A stretch of DNA of 64,000 bases, from positions 1,331,875-1,395,874 of the forward strand of contig NZ_JACHWB010000001.1 of the NCBI RefSeq assembly GCF_014191055.1, in the 5' to 3' direction. Source of the DNA: Microvirga lupini. Its GTDB lineage: Bacteria > Pseudomonadota > Alphaproteobacteria > Rhizobiales > Beijerinckiaceae. Under the pieces are notes generated by a model, which was not told where the DNA came from, ran no database searches, and saw only the letters and a list, made by a program, of their open reading frames with translations. Positions 25,417-33,447 of the stretch are shown here, piece after piece; within the stretch, counting starts at the first letter, position 1, and each line of letters opens with the position of its first letter. The translations under genes and the position numbers were made by a program.

Positions 25417-26643
25417 TCAGCGGGTCGCCGTGCCCTTGGCCGCCAGCCAGGTTGCCACGGCCCTGCGCTCGTCGAGGGTCATCTCGGTAATGTTGTTGGG
25501 CGGCATGGCATGGGTGAGCACGCTCTGGACCCGGATGATCTCCCGATGCCGCTCGATCTCCTCCGGCGTGTCGAGGCGGACGCCCTTAGGGGCAATCGTG
25601 ATGCCGTCCCAGACGGGCTCCGCCGCATGGCACATGGAGCAGCGGGACTGGATCGCGAGCACCGCCTCGTCGAAGGATGCCGTCATCACCTCGGGCGTGG
25701 CATTCACCGGAGCCTGGGCCAGATTGGCATTGCCGGGCTTGCCGATGATCGAAAGCCAGATCGCTGCCCAGAGGCAGAGCGCAGCCAGGGCCCAGGTCCA
25801 CCAGGGCGATCCCTTGCCCGCATGCTGCGAGTTGAAGAAATGCCGGATCGCCGCGCCCGCGATCACGATCATCCCGACGATGCCGACGGAGTAGGTGGAC
25901 GACCATGCCAGCGGGTAGTGGTTCGACAGCATCAGGAAGATGACGGGCAGAGTCAGGTAGTTGTTGTGGGTCGACCTGAGCTTCGCCTCCTTGCCGAGCT
26001 TCGGGTCGGGCGTCTGCCCGGCCAGGAGGGTGGCCACCACCTTCTTCTGGTTGGGGATGATGACGAAGAAAACACTCGCCGACATCCAGGTGGCGATCAT
26101 CGCGCCCGTGTGCAGGAAGGCGGCACGCCCGTTGAACACCTGTGTGAAGGCGAAGGCCGCCAGCAGGATGTAGCCGAAGAGCACGACGCCGAGCAGGAGG
26201 CTGTTCCGGCCGAGCGGTGAGCGGCACAGGCCCTCATAGACGAACCAACTCAGGGCAAGCCCGCCGATGCCGATGGCCGCAGCCTGCCAGGTCGAGAGGG
26301 CGCGAACAGTCGGGTCGACCGTGTAGAGATCGGCCTGGAGATAATAAACCCAGACGATGAGAAAGAAGCCGCTGATCCAGGTGGAATAGCTCTCCCACTT
26401 GAACCAGGTCAGTTCCCTGGGCAGTTCGGGCGGCGCAACGAGGTATTTGCGCATGTTGTAGAAGCCGCCGCCATGGACCTGCCAAGCCTCGCCGCCGACG
26501 CCTTCCGGCAGGCCTTCGCGCTTTTTCAGGCTGAGATCGAGATGGATGAAATAGAAGGACGAGCCGATCCACGCGATGGCCGTGATCACATGGACCCAGC
26601 GGATGATCTGGCTGATCCATTCGGAGATTTGCGGGTCGATCAT
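25417..26643 (-). CDS. puuD: membrane urate hydroxylase PuuD with cytochrome c domain
   Basis: A membrane protein of 408 residues. About eight transmembrane helices span residues 12-310 (MIDPQISEWISQIIRWVHVITAIAW start, then HGGGFYNMRKYLVAPPELPRELTWFKWESY). A C-terminal cytochrome c module with the heme motif CSMCH is at residues 335-339, with axial Met in HAMPPNN. This is the PuuD architecture, which converts urate to 5-hydroxyisourate with electrons entering the respiratory chain. Divergent uraH and puuE-uraD complete the route to allantoate. The following gene on this strand is a GlcG/HbpS-like protein. Confidence 0.9.
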   Translation of the reverse strand: MIDPQISEWISQIIRWVHVITAIAWIGSSFYFIHLDLSLKKREGLPEGVGGEAWQVHGGGFYNMRKYLVAPPELPRELTWFKWESYSTWISGFFLIVWVYYLQADLYTVDPTVRALSTWQAAAIGIGGLALSWFVYEGLCRSPLGRNSLLLGVVLFGYILLAAFAFTQVFNGRAAFLHTGAMIATWMSASVFFVIIPNQKKVVATLLAGQTPDPKLGKEAKLRSTHNNYLTLPVIFLMLSNHYPLAWSSTYSVGIVGMIVIAGAAIRHFFNSQHAGKGSPWWTWALAALCLWAAIWLSIIGKPGNANLAQAPVNATPEVMTASFDEAVLAIQSRCSMCHAAEPVWDGITIAPKGVRLDTPEEIERHREIIRVQSVLTHAMPPNNITEMTLDERRAVATWLAAKGTATR

Positions 26644-26779
26644 GCAGTCACTTGAATATTGAAGGAACGCCTAGCCTAGGGCGGCGGTGGGGTTTGCGAT
26701 AGGCCGTGTCCGCAGCTTTTTCAACAGGAACCCTGTCCCGGAAATCCTGCCTTTTCGCGACAGGATCGAGGGATCCGGC

Positions 26780-26819
26780 TTGACGCGGAACGCGCGGGCC
26801 CGAAAGAATTCCGGGCCCG
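26780..26819 (+). promoter_or_regulatory. candidate uraH promoter with overlapping CGGGCCCG palindrome
   Basis: TTGACG (26780-26785) followed 18 bases later by AAGAAT (26804-26809) is a plausible -35/-10 pair. Two copies of CGGGCCCG (26795-26802 and 26812-26819) flank the -10, forming a near-symmetrical palindrome with AAAGAATTC between them. uraH starts 33 bases downstream behind GAGG. An operator over the -10 would suit a repressor that responds to urate or another purine. No regulator is adjacent. This is a position and symmetry call. Confidence 0.38.
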
Positions 26820-26852
26820 ATCTGCTCCCTTCAATCCCATCCGCGAGGTTTC

Positions 26853-27206
26853 ATGGGTCGCCTGTCCACCCACGTTCTGGATACCGTCAACGGCAAGCCC
26901 GCGCGCGGCGTCGCCATCGAATTGTTCTCCATCGAGGGCGAGAGTCGCCGTTCCGTCCTGCGCACCGTCACCAACGCGGATGGACGCACGGATGCGCCGC
27001 TGATGATCGGTGATGCCTTCCGCACCGGAACCTATGAGCTCGTCTTCGAGATCGGGGCCTATTTCAAGGCGCTCGGCACGGCCATGGCCGATCCGCCGTT
27101 CCTGGATATCGTGCCGATCCGCTTCACCATCGCCGAGCCCGATGGGCATTACCACGTTCCGCTCCTCGCTTCTCCCTGGAGCTATTCCACCTATCGAGGA
27201 AGCTGA
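26853..27206 (+). CDS. uraH: 5-hydroxyisourate hydrolase
   Basis: A protein of 117 residues, the usual size of a transthyretin-like hydrolase. It has the N-terminal [17 protein letters not shown] (catalytic His), [14 protein letters not shown] (catalytic Arg in this region), [19 protein letters not shown] (catalytic His and the C-terminal YRGS tetrapeptide, the family signature). It hydrolyses 5-hydroxyisourate to OHCU. GAGG precedes the ATG. puuE-uraD begins two bases after its stop, so the two genes are translated together. Confidence 0.93.
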   Translation: MGRLSTHVLDTVNGKPARGVAIELFSIEGESRRSVLRTVTNADGRTDAPLMIGDAFRTGTYELVFEIGAYFKALGTAMADPPFLDIVPIRFTIAEPDGHYHVPLLASPWSYSTYRGS

Positions 27207-27208
27207 CC

Positions 27209-28648
27209 ATGCCGACATCCTATCCCCGCGACCTCGTCGGCTATGGCCGCAATCCTCCGCATCCGCGCTGGCCGAACGGCGCCCGCATCTGCGTGCAGTT
27301 CGTGATCAACTACGAAGAGGGCGGCGAGAACAACATCCTTCATGGTGATCGGGCTTCCGAGGCCTTCCTGTCGGAGATCGTCGGCGCGCAGGCATGGCCC
27401 GGCCAGCGGCACATGAGCATGGAGTCGATCTACGAATACGGCTCCCGCGCCGGTTTCTGGCGCCTGTGGCGGATGTTCACCGAACGCGGCATGCCGGTCA
27501 CGGTCTATGGCGTCGCCACCGCCCTCATGCGCAACCCGGAAGCGGTCGCGGCCATGAAGGAAGCCGGGTGGGAGATCGCAAGCCACGGGCTCAAATGGAT
27601 CGACTATCGCGACTTCTCCTCGGAGGAGGAGCGGGCGCATATGAAGGAGGCGATCCGCATCCACACCGAGGTGACGGGCGAACGGCCGCTGGGCTGGTAC
27701 ACCGGCCGCACCTCGGAGCACACCAACCGCCTCGTGGCGGAGGAGGGCGGCTTCCTCTACAGCGCCGACTCCTACGCCGACGAACTGCCCTATTGGGAGC
27801 AGCATGGCGACCGGCAGCAACTCATCGTTCCCTATACGCTGGACGCCAACGACATGCGCTTTGCGACTCCGCAGGGCTTCAATGCGGGCGACCAGTTCTT
27901 TGCTTATCTGAAGGACTCGTTCGATACGCTCTATGTGGACGGCGAGACCGCGCCCAAGATGCTGTCGGTCGGCCTCCATTGCCGCCTCGTCGGTCGTCCC
28001 GGACGGGCCGCGGCGCTGGCGCGCTTCCTGGACTATGTGGCTTCCCACGAAAATGTCTGGGTGGCCAAGCGTATCGACATCGCACGCCACTGGATCCGGC
28101 ATCATCGGCCCGTGGGCCTGAAGCCCAGTACCATGAGCCGCGCGCTGTTCGTGGAGGCCTTCGGCGACATCTTCGAGCATTCGTCCTGGATCGCGGAGCG
28201 TGCCTTCGATGCGGGCCTCACCACCGGGCAGGATACGGCCGAGGGCCTTCATGCCGCCATGGTGCATGTGCTCTCCGGCGCAAGCCACGGGCAGAAGCTG
28301 GCGCTGATCAACGCCCACCCGGATCTGGCCGGGCGCCTCAAGCTTGCCGATCTCACGGCCGATTCCCGCAACGAGCAGTCCTCTGCGGGGCTGACCAGCC
28401 TGACGGAAGAGGAGCGCGACCGATTCCTGGCCCTCAACGATCTCTACAAGGAGAAATTCGGCTTCCCGTTCATCATGGCGGTCAAGGGGCGCTCCAAGGA
28501 CGAGATCCTCACGGCCTTCGAGGAGCGGCTCGAACATGACCCGGAGCAGGAATTCGCAACGGCCATCGTGCAGATCGAGATGATCGCGCTTCTCCGGCTC
28601 AAGGATCGGCTGCCCTCGCTGGCGGATGTGTTCTCGAGTTTGGGCTAA
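27209..28648 (+). CDS. puuE: fused allantoinase PuuE / OHCU decarboxylase UraD
   Basis: A bifunctional protein of 479 residues. Residues about 1-305 are a PuuE-type allantoinase of the polysaccharide-deacetylase fold (YPRDLVGYGRNPPHPRWPNG, EIASHGLKWIDYRDF with metal His, GWYTGRTSEHTNRLV). Residues about 310-479 are UraD (FVEAFGDIFEHSSWIAERAF, LINAHPDLAGRL with the catalytic His, SSAGL, FPFIMAVKGRSK, REN-like region replaced by EQEFATAIVQIEMIALLRL). It converts OHCU to S-allantoin and then to allantoate. Fusion of the two steps is seen in other alphaproteobacteria. It completes the urate pathway with puuD and uraH. Confidence 0.92.
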   Translation: MPTSYPRDLVGYGRNPPHPRWPNGARICVQFVINYEEGGENNILHGDRASEAFLSEIVGAQAWPGQRHMSMESIYEYGSRAGFWRLWRMFTERGMPVTVYGVATALMRNPEAVAAMKEAGWEIASHGLKWIDYRDFSSEEERAHMKEAIRIHTEVTGERPLGWYTGRTSEHTNRLVAEEGGFLYSADSYADELPYWEQHGDRQQLIVPYTLDANDMRFATPQGFNAGDQFFAYLKDSFDTLYVDGETAPKMLSVGLHCRLVGRPGRAAALARFLDYVASHENVWVAKRIDIARHWIRHHRPVGLKPSTMSRALFVEAFGDIFEHSSWIAERAFDAGLTTGQDTAEGLHAAMVHVLSGASHGQKLALINAHPDLAGRLKLADLTADSRNEQSSAGLTSLTEEERDRFLALNDLYKEKFGFPFIMAVKGRSKDEILTAFEERLEHDPEQEFATAIVQIEMIALLRLKDRLPSLADVFSSLG

Positions 28649-28726
28649 GCGGAACCGTTCTGAGCCCCACGCGTCTTCGTCTCAGCTTGGCTGCCTGAAG
28701 GCCAAGCGCGACGAGAGGAGGACGAC

Positions 28727-29173
28727 ATGGGTCTGTTCAAGTTCATCAAGGAGGCCGGGGCCAAAATCTTCGGCGGAAGTGCGGCCGCGGCCACGCCGGA
28801 AAAGCTGCAGCAGGAGGTTCAGGGACACGGGTTCGATGCGAGCAAGCTCGGGATCCAGGTCGAAGGCGACAAGGTGAAGCTGTCGGGTCAGGCCATGACC
28901 CAGGAAGAGGCCGAGAAGATTATCCTGTCCTTGGGCAACACCTACGGCGTTGCCGAGGTCGACACCAGTGGCCTCCAGGTTCAGCAGCCGTCTGCCCAGT
29001 CCACCATGTATACGGTCCAGAAGGGCGACACCCTCTGGGAGATCGCCGAGAAGCATTACGGCAAGGGCAAGGGTGCGAAGTACACGGAGATCGTCAAAGC
29101 CAATTCGCCCCCGGTCAAGGATCCCGACATGATCCAGCCGGGCTGGGTTCTGAGGATTCCGCCTCTCGCCTGA
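28727..29173 (+). CDS. BON-LysM protein, Kbp/YgaU-like
   Basis: A protein of 148 residues with a short N-terminal stretch (MGLFKFIKEAGAKIFGG), a BON domain (about residues 24-85, EKLQQEVQGHGFDASKLGI, KVKLSGQAMTQEEAEKII) and a C-terminal LysM domain (about residues 95-145, MYTVQKGDTLWEIAEKHYGK, NPxxI-like DPDMIQPGWVLRIP). This two-domain order matches E. coli Kbp (YgaU), a cytoplasmic potassium-binding protein. There is no signal peptide, in agreement. AGGAGGAC stands just before the ATG. It is followed by a rhodanese gene. Confidence 0.85.
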   Translation: MGLFKFIKEAGAKIFGGSAAAATPEKLQQEVQGHGFDASKLGIQVEGDKVKLSGQAMTQEEAEKIILSLGNTYGVAEVDTSGLQVQQPSAQSTMYTVQKGDTLWEIAEKHYGKGKGAKYTEIVKANSPPVKDPDMIQPGWVLRIPPLA

Positions 29174-29193
29174 GGCACGAGCCGATTGCGCTT

Positions 29194-29232
29194 CTCCCTG
29201 TCGGGCAGATATGAAGCGGTCACGACAGGGAG
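29194..29232 (+). promoter_or_regulatory. 10-bp hairpin that sequesters the rhodanese ribosome site
   Basis: CTCCCTGTCG (29194-29203) pairs perfectly with CGACAGGGAG (29223-29232), with a 19-base loop. The right arm contains most of AGGGAGG (29227-29233), the ribosome site of the rhodanese gene starting at 29242. In RNA the stem would hide the site. Such an arrangement may limit translation or act as a thermometer or protein/ligand-sensing switch. Only the pairing is directly seen. Confidence 0.5.
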
Positions 29233-29241
29233 GATATGTTC

Positions 29242-29559
29242 ATGAGCGAAGCGCCGCAGGTTATCGATCTCGACCGTGAGGCCATCAAGCAAGGGCTCCG
29301 CGAGGGCTCCCTTGTGCTCGTCGATGTCCGCGAGCCGCATGAGTTCGCTGCCGGACATATCCCTGGCTCCGTCTCCCATCCACTCTCAGTCTTTGATCCC
29401 TCCAGCCTGCCCGACGGCAAGCGAATCGTCTTCTCCTGCGCGGCCGGCGTCCGGTCCGTTCGGGCCATCGAGTTCGCTCAGGCGGCGGGCCGGGACATTC
29501 GCGAGCATTACAAGGGAGGGTTCAAGGATTGGGCGGGTGCCGGAGAACCGGTGGAGTAG
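29242..29559 (+). CDS. rhodanese-like sulfurtransferase
   Basis: A single-domain rhodanese of 105 residues: VLVDVREPHEFAAGHIPGSVSH is the CH2A motif region and FSCAAGVRS the active-site loop with the catalytic Cys (about residue 66). The loop CAAGVRS is close to the CxxGxR type that transfers sulfur from thiosulfate or similar donors. The ATG at 29242 gives a better spacing from AGGGAGG than the ATG at 29236, but either is possible. No sulfur-metabolism gene adjoins it. Confidence 0.85.
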   Translation: MSEAPQVIDLDREAIKQGLREGSLVLVDVREPHEFAAGHIPGSVSHPLSVFDPSSLPDGKRIVFSCAAGVRSVRAIEFAQAAGRDIREHYKGGFKDWAGAGEPVE

Positions 29560-29602
29560 GTCTCGTTTCACCGGATGATCACATAGATGTGTTCTAAAGG
29601 AG

Positions 29603-29622
29603 AGTGCTCAAGCTTAAGCACT
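29603..29622. promoter_or_regulatory. palindrome AGTGCT(n8)AGCACT upstream of cytochrome c' gene
   Basis: Arms AGTGCT (29603-29608) and AGCACT (29617-29622) enclose an AAGCTT core, giving nearly 20 bases of symmetry with one mismatched pair. It lies 75 bases before the cytochrome c gene start and 44 bases past the rhodanese stop. It could be an operator for the cytochrome gene or a weak hairpin. No T-run follows it. Confidence 0.3.
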
Positions 29623-29696
29623 TATGCGCTAATGACGGCCCGCTGAGGACGGTTGGTCGAAACACCGTCTGCCGGCCCACTAGGGGAAACACATAA

Positions 29697-30134
29697 ATGA
29701 AGCGTACGATATTTGTCGCCAGCCTTCTGGCGATTGGGGTGACTGCCGCCATCGCCCAGAGCAACGTAGTCGAGCAGCGCCAGGCTCTGATGAAGGAAAT
29801 GGGTGCACAGACCCGGCCCATCGGCGCCATGATGCGTGGCCAGGAGTCCTTCGACCTTGCCAAGGCCCAGGCCGGCTTGAAAGTGTTCGCCGAGAATTCC
29901 AAGAAGTTCGTCACGCTTTTCCCGGAAAGCTCGAAGAGTGCCGAGAAGACCGAGGCCCTGCCGGCGATCTGGGAAAACAAGGCCAAGTTCGAGTCGATCG
30001 GGAACAAGATGAGCCAGGACGCTCAGACCGCCTTGGCCAACATCAAGGACGAGGCCTCCTTCAAGACCGAGATGCCGAAAGTGCTGCAGAACTGCGGCAC
30101 CTGCCATAACGAGTTCCGCAAGAAGGCCTCCTGA
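29697..30134 (+). CDS. cytochrome c' / c-556-type protein
   Basis: A protein of 145 residues with a Sec signal (MKRTIFVASLLAIGVTAAIA, cut near residue 20) and a four-helix mature domain with RQALMKEMGAQTRPIGAMMRG near the N-terminus and a C-terminal heme site CGTCH at residues 133-137. One heme close to the C-terminus of a four-helix bundle is the cytochrome c' pattern. It would act in the periplasm, carrying electrons or binding NO. It shares a strand with the diheme cytochrome gene, 110 bases downstream, separated by a large palindrome. Confidence 0.87.
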   Translation: MKRTIFVASLLAIGVTAAIAQSNVVEQRQALMKEMGAQTRPIGAMMRGQESFDLAKAQAGLKVFAENSKKFVTLFPESSKSAEKTEALPAIWENKAKFESIGNKMSQDAQTALANIKDEASFKTEMPKVLQNCGTCHNEFRKKAS

Positions 30135-30153
30135 TCGGACAAGGCTCAGAAAG

Positions 30154-30222
30154 GGCGGCCCAAAGCATCGGACCCAAAAGTGGACTTGCACTTTTGGGAT
30201 CCATTCGATGCTCTAGGCCGCC
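30154..30222. repeat. 69-bp nested intergenic palindrome (CCCAAAAGTG core)
   Basis: Three nested pairs of arms: GGCGGCC/GGCCGCC (30154-30160, 30216-30222), AGCATCG/CGATGCT (30164-30170, 30206-30212) and CCCAAAAGTG/CACTTTTGGG (30173-30182, 30189-30198) around the loop GACTTG. The inner CCAAAAGTG-GACTTG-CACTTTTGG element is of a type I associate with repeated intergenic sequences of Hyphomicrobiales, though I have not compared genomes. It lies between two cytochrome genes and could also terminate or stabilise the first transcript. Confidence 0.7.
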
Positions 30223-30244
30223 TATTTCATTTGGAGAAGTGGCG

Positions 30245-31177
30245 ATGCGTAAGGCGTTTATCGGGCTGGTCGCCCTGATCATTCTCGGCGTGATCGGCTT
30301 TGTGGCCCTCACATCGCCATCGGCCTATCGCCTCATCCGCGCCGAGGCATCCGCCCCGGACGGCAACCGGACTCCGAATATGGAGAACGGCCGCATCCTG
30401 TTCTTCGCCGGAGGCTGCACCTCCTGCCATGCGGTTCCCAACAGTGACGACAAGCTGCGGCTCGGCGGCGGATATGCCCTGAAATCCCCGTTCGGCACCT
30501 TCCACGTTCCGAACATCTCAGCCCACAAGCAGGACGGTATCGGCTCCTGGACGACGGCCGATTTCGTCCGCGCCATGCGCGAGGGCGTGTCCCCGGACGG
30601 GCGCCACTACTATCCGGCGTTTCCCTACACGTCCTATCAGCGCATGAGCGCTGAAGACCTCTCCGACCTCTTCGCCTTCATGCAGACGCTGCCCCCCGTC
30701 GAGGGCCGCGTGCGGGATCACGAGCTGCCGTTCCCTTTCAACATCCGCCGCGGCGTCGGCTTGTGGAAACTGGCCTTCCTTGATGGACAGGTTTTTGCGC
30801 CGGATGCAACGAAATCGGCCAGCCTGAATCGCGGAGCCTATCTGGTGAACGGCCCGGGCCATTGCGCCGAGTGCCACAGCGAGCGCAATTTTGCCGGCGC
30901 CATCATCGAAGAGCGCCGCTTCGCCGGCGGTCCTGACCCGGAGGGCAGGGGCACCGTTCCCAACATCACGCCGCATCAGTCAGGCATCGGCGGCTGGAGC
31001 CCCGAGGAACTGGCGACATTGTTGAAGACCGGCGAGACGCCCCTCTTCGACACGGTTGGCGGACCCATGGGCGCCGTTGTTGCCAATACGGCTCAACTGC
31101 CTGAAGCGGATCGTGCCGCGATGGCCGAGTACCTTCTGTCCCTGCCGCCGAAGCAGGGCTTCAAGAAACCTGAGTAA
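30245..31177 (+). CDS. membrane-anchored diheme cytochrome c
   Basis: A protein of 310 residues with an N-terminal anchor or uncleaved signal (AFIGLVALIILGVIGFVAL, about residues 4-22) and two cytochrome c domains. Heme motifs are CTSCH at 58-62 and CAECH at 207-211; the domains contain PNISAHKQDGIGSW and PNITPHQSGIGGWSPEELA, the typical post-heme motifs of the alcohol/sugar dehydrogenase cytochrome subunits. Such subunits shuttle electrons from a periplasmic dehydrogenase to quinone or an oxidase, but no dehydrogenase adjoins it. GGAG lies nine bases before the ATG at 30245. Confidence 0.87.
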   Translation: MRKAFIGLVALIILGVIGFVALTSPSAYRLIRAEASAPDGNRTPNMENGRILFFAGGCTSCHAVPNSDDKLRLGGGYALKSPFGTFHVPNISAHKQDGIGSWTTADFVRAMREGVSPDGRHYYPAFPYTSYQRMSAEDLSDLFAFMQTLPPVEGRVRDHELPFPFNIRRGVGLWKLAFLDGQVFAPDATKSASLNRGAYLVNGPGHCAECHSERNFAGAIIEERRFAGGPDPEGRGTVPNITPHQSGIGGWSPEELATLLKTGETPLFDTVGGPMGAVVANTAQLPEADRAAMAEYLLSLPPKQGFKKPE

Positions 31178-31202
31178 ATTTCGGAAGGATTGAGGCCTGT
31201 CA

Positions 31203-31820
31203 TCAATCCATGACGGCGGCTTTGAGGATGCAGACCATCGTGGCGCGGCCGGGCTTGTCGCCGATGCAGCGGACGGAATGGGGACGGTCGCAGCGATAGC
31301 GCAGGCTTTCGCCAGTCTTGGCCTGCTGGACGACTCCACCCACCTCGACCTCGAACTCGCCCTCGAGAACCGACAGGCATTCCACCGAGCCGCGCTGGTG
31401 GCTGTCCGAGTCGAGAACGCCACCGGGCTCAGACTGCACATCGTACCATTGCAGCCATTCGATGGTCTTGAGCCAGCCGATGATGGCGAGCCGCATCTTG
31501 CCGTCTTCCGAGACGAGGATCGGCGTGTCGGCCCTGGACGACTTCTCGATGAAGGGCTCTTCATCCCCCGAGGCGAGAACCCGCTCGATCGAGACGTCGA
31601 GAGCCTGGCTCAGGCGCCAGATGGTGGCCAGCGTCGGGTTGGTCTCGTTGCGCTCGATCTGGCTGATGATCGACTTGGCGACCCCGGATTGCTCGGCGAG
31701 CTCCGACAGGGACAGGTTGTAGGCTTTGCGCAGACGCTGGATCGTCTTGCCCATGTTGCCGGACAGAACCTGCGCGCCCGTTTCCAGGTCCCGGCTCCGT
31801 TCTTTGCCCTCGACGCCCAT
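31203..31820 (-). CDS. XRE-family regulator with C-terminal cupin domain
   Basis: A protein of 205 residues. A helix-turn-helix is at about residues 24-80 (IQRLRKAYNLSLSELAEQSG, VAKSIISQIERNETNPTLATIWRLSQALD) and a cupin barrel at about 115-200 (SVECLSVLEGEFEVEVGG, HSVRCIGDKPGRATMVCIL). This architecture is shared by many regulators of small-molecule and amino acid metabolism, with the cupin sensing a ligand. It converges with the cytochrome gene and lies 118 bases downstream of the EamA transporter stop on the same strand, so it may control that transporter (inference). Confidence 0.87.
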   Translation of the reverse strand: MGVEGKERSRDLETGAQVLSGNMGKTIQRLRKAYNLSLSELAEQSGVAKSIISQIERNETNPTLATIWRLSQALDVSIERVLASGDEEPFIEKSSRADTPILVSEDGKMRLAIIGWLKTIEWLQWYDVQSEPGGVLDSDSHQRGSVECLSVLEGEFEVEVGGVVQQAKTGESLRYRCDRPHSVRCIGDKPGRATMVCILKAAVMD

Positions 31821-31938
31821 CGCTGCCTCTGTTCTGAAAAACCGTACGTCCGTTCCTCAAAACGGTTGTGGGGTAATCGGCAGGGCGGGTCAAGCACCGC
31901 AGGGGCCGCGGTCTTCCTTTTCCCCTTCAGGGCGTGTC

Positions 31939-32871
31939 TCAGACGCCGGGTCGCTGAGGGGCGGCCTGGAATTCCTTGGTGCGCAGCAATCCGAGCTGGT
32001 GCTCGCGCCAGACGATGAACAGCCCTGTTGCCGCCACGATGGTGGCGCCGGTGAGCACCGTTGGCGTGGGCAGATCCCCGAACACGAACCAGCCGAACAG
32101 AAGCGCCCAGATCATGGTGGTGTACTCGAATGGGGCGATGACCGAGGTGTCGGCAAAACGATAGCTCTGGGTGAGCAGGATCTGCCCGATCCCTCCCAGG
32201 ATCCCGGCCACCACGAACAGGGCCCAGTCCAGGGCATCGGGCATGTGCCAGCCGAGCACAATCGTGCAGAGGGACAAGACCGATGCCAGAATGAAGAAAT
32301 AGAACACGATGGCGCCGGTCTTCTCGGTGGCTGTCAGGCGCCGCACCTGGATCATGGCTCCCGCCGAACAGAAGGCGCCTGCGAAGGCGCAGATGGCTCC
32401 CAGGCTTGGCCCAGCAGCCAAACCGCCTGAGAAGGTCTCGATCTTCAAATAGGGAGACAGCATGATCAGAACGCCCACGAACCCGACGGCGACGGCCGTC
32501 CAGCGATAGGCCCGGACCTTCTCGTTGAGGAGCAGAGCCGCCAGGATCACGACGATCAGCGGCGAGGCATAGCCGATGGCGATGGCATCGTGGAGCGGCA
32601 GGTAGGACAGCGCCGCGAATCCGAGATACATGCCGCTCGTCCCGATGAAGCCACGCTTGAAATGTCCGATGACGTTTTTGGTTCTCACCGCATTGACGAG
32701 GTCTCCCTGCCATTTGAGCCATACCAGAAGCGGCAGCAGGGCGAAGGCCGAACGGAAGAACACGACCTCTCCGATGGGATAGCGGACCATCATCGTCTTG
32801 AGCGTCGCCGACATCATCGTAAAGACGAGGGCGGACAGGACTTTGAGGGATATTCCTAGGAGAGGTTTCAC
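31939..32871 (-). CDS. EamA/DMT-family transporter
   Basis: A ten-helix transporter of about 310 residues with two EamA repeats. Visible are the first-helix PLLGISLKVLSALVFTMM, the GMYLGFAALSYLPLHDAIAIGYASPLI motif, and the second-repeat SVIAPFEYTTMIWALLFGWFVFGDLP. I place the start at the GTG at 32871, where the fold begins; another GTG at 32925 would add 18 residues. Neither has a convincing ribosome site. It should move amino acids or similar metabolites. The following regulator gene on the same strand is a possible partner. Confidence 0.8.
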   Translation of the reverse strand: MKPLLGISLKVLSALVFTMMSATLKTMMVRYPIGEVVFFRSAFALLPLLVWLKWQGDLVNAVRTKNVIGHFKRGFIGTSGMYLGFAALSYLPLHDAIAIGYASPLIVVILAALLLNEKVRAYRWTAVAVGFVGVLIMLSPYLKIETFSGGLAAGPSLGAICAFAGAFCSAGAMIQVRRLTATEKTGAIVFYFFILASVLSLCTIVLGWHMPDALDWALFVVAGILGGIGQILLTQSYRFADTSVIAPFEYTTMIWALLFGWFVFGDLPTPTVLTGATIVAATGLFIVWREHQLGLLRTKEFQAAPQRPGV

Positions 32872-33039
32872 AGGAAGAGCATCGTCACGGGTGAAGCATA
32901 AGGCGAGGGGAATGCAGACAACCACGGTCAGGCGGCCGCGTGAAGCCTCATTCGGGTCGAAAGCCCCTGCGCCGGGTGCATGGGCTTGAATTCAGCGATC
33001 CTACTCCTTGCAGCGACGATCAATGATGCGGAAGCGCTT

Positions 33040-33291
33040 TCAGGCTGTCCGGGGCTTCCTCGTGCGTGATCGCATGTAGCCTAAAGGCGTAAGAATGAGC
33101 CAAGCGGACTGCGTCACGAAGGACGCCAGGTTGAAGTCGTAGATCAGGGAGTAAAGAACAAGAAGCGCGCCGATGCCATTGAGAAGGGCGTAACGCAGAT
33201 CCTCCACTTTCAGAAAGCCGATCTGCAGGAGGCCGTAGGCGGATAAATAGGCTGCAACGCCCAAGAGCCCTACGATGTCAGGCACGCTCAT
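33040..33291 (-). CDS. small membrane protein (CBU_0592-like family)
   Basis: A protein of 83 residues with three short hydrophobic helices (IVGLLGVAAYLSAYGLLQIGFL, DLRYALLNGIGALLVLYSLIYDF, FVTQSAWLILTPLGYM). The pattern VPDIVGLLGVAAYLSAYGLLQIG and RYALLNGIGALLVLYSL is that of the small CBU_0592-type membrane proteins of unknown function. Two adjacent ATG codons compete; GGAG lies six bases before the inner one. It diverges from the metallophosphoesterase gene. The family name is from memory of the pattern and should be treated as likely, not certain. Confidence 0.68.
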   Translation of the reverse strand: MSVPDIVGLLGVAAYLSAYGLLQIGFLKVEDLRYALLNGIGALLVLYSLIYDFNLASFVTQSAWLILTPLGYMRSRTRKPRTA

Positions 33292-33362
33292 CATGATCTC
33301 CGATTGATCCGCAACGAAGCCTCTATGGTAAATCGAGCCGTGGTGAAACCGATTTCCCTGCA

Positions 33363-33391
33363 ACGTCACAAATCTGCAGGCAAACCGTCAT
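33363..33391 (+). promoter_or_regulatory. degenerate Pho-box-like 11-bp-phased repeat upstream of the phosphoesterase gene
   Basis: ACGTCAC-AAAT-CTGCAGG-CAAA-CCGTCAT has three seven-base units separated by four bases, the layout of PhoB sites (CTGTCAT units, 11-base phase). The outer units match five and six of seven consensus bases, the middle one only three. It lies 56 bases before the start at 33448. Weak on sequence; proposed because the two downstream genes resemble a phosphate-starvation lipid-remodelling pair. Confidence 0.25.
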
Positions 33392-33447
33392 GGGGACGAG
33401 ATGCGAATCCGGTTTGGCTGGAGGCCGTAAAATCGTCGGGGAAGTCC

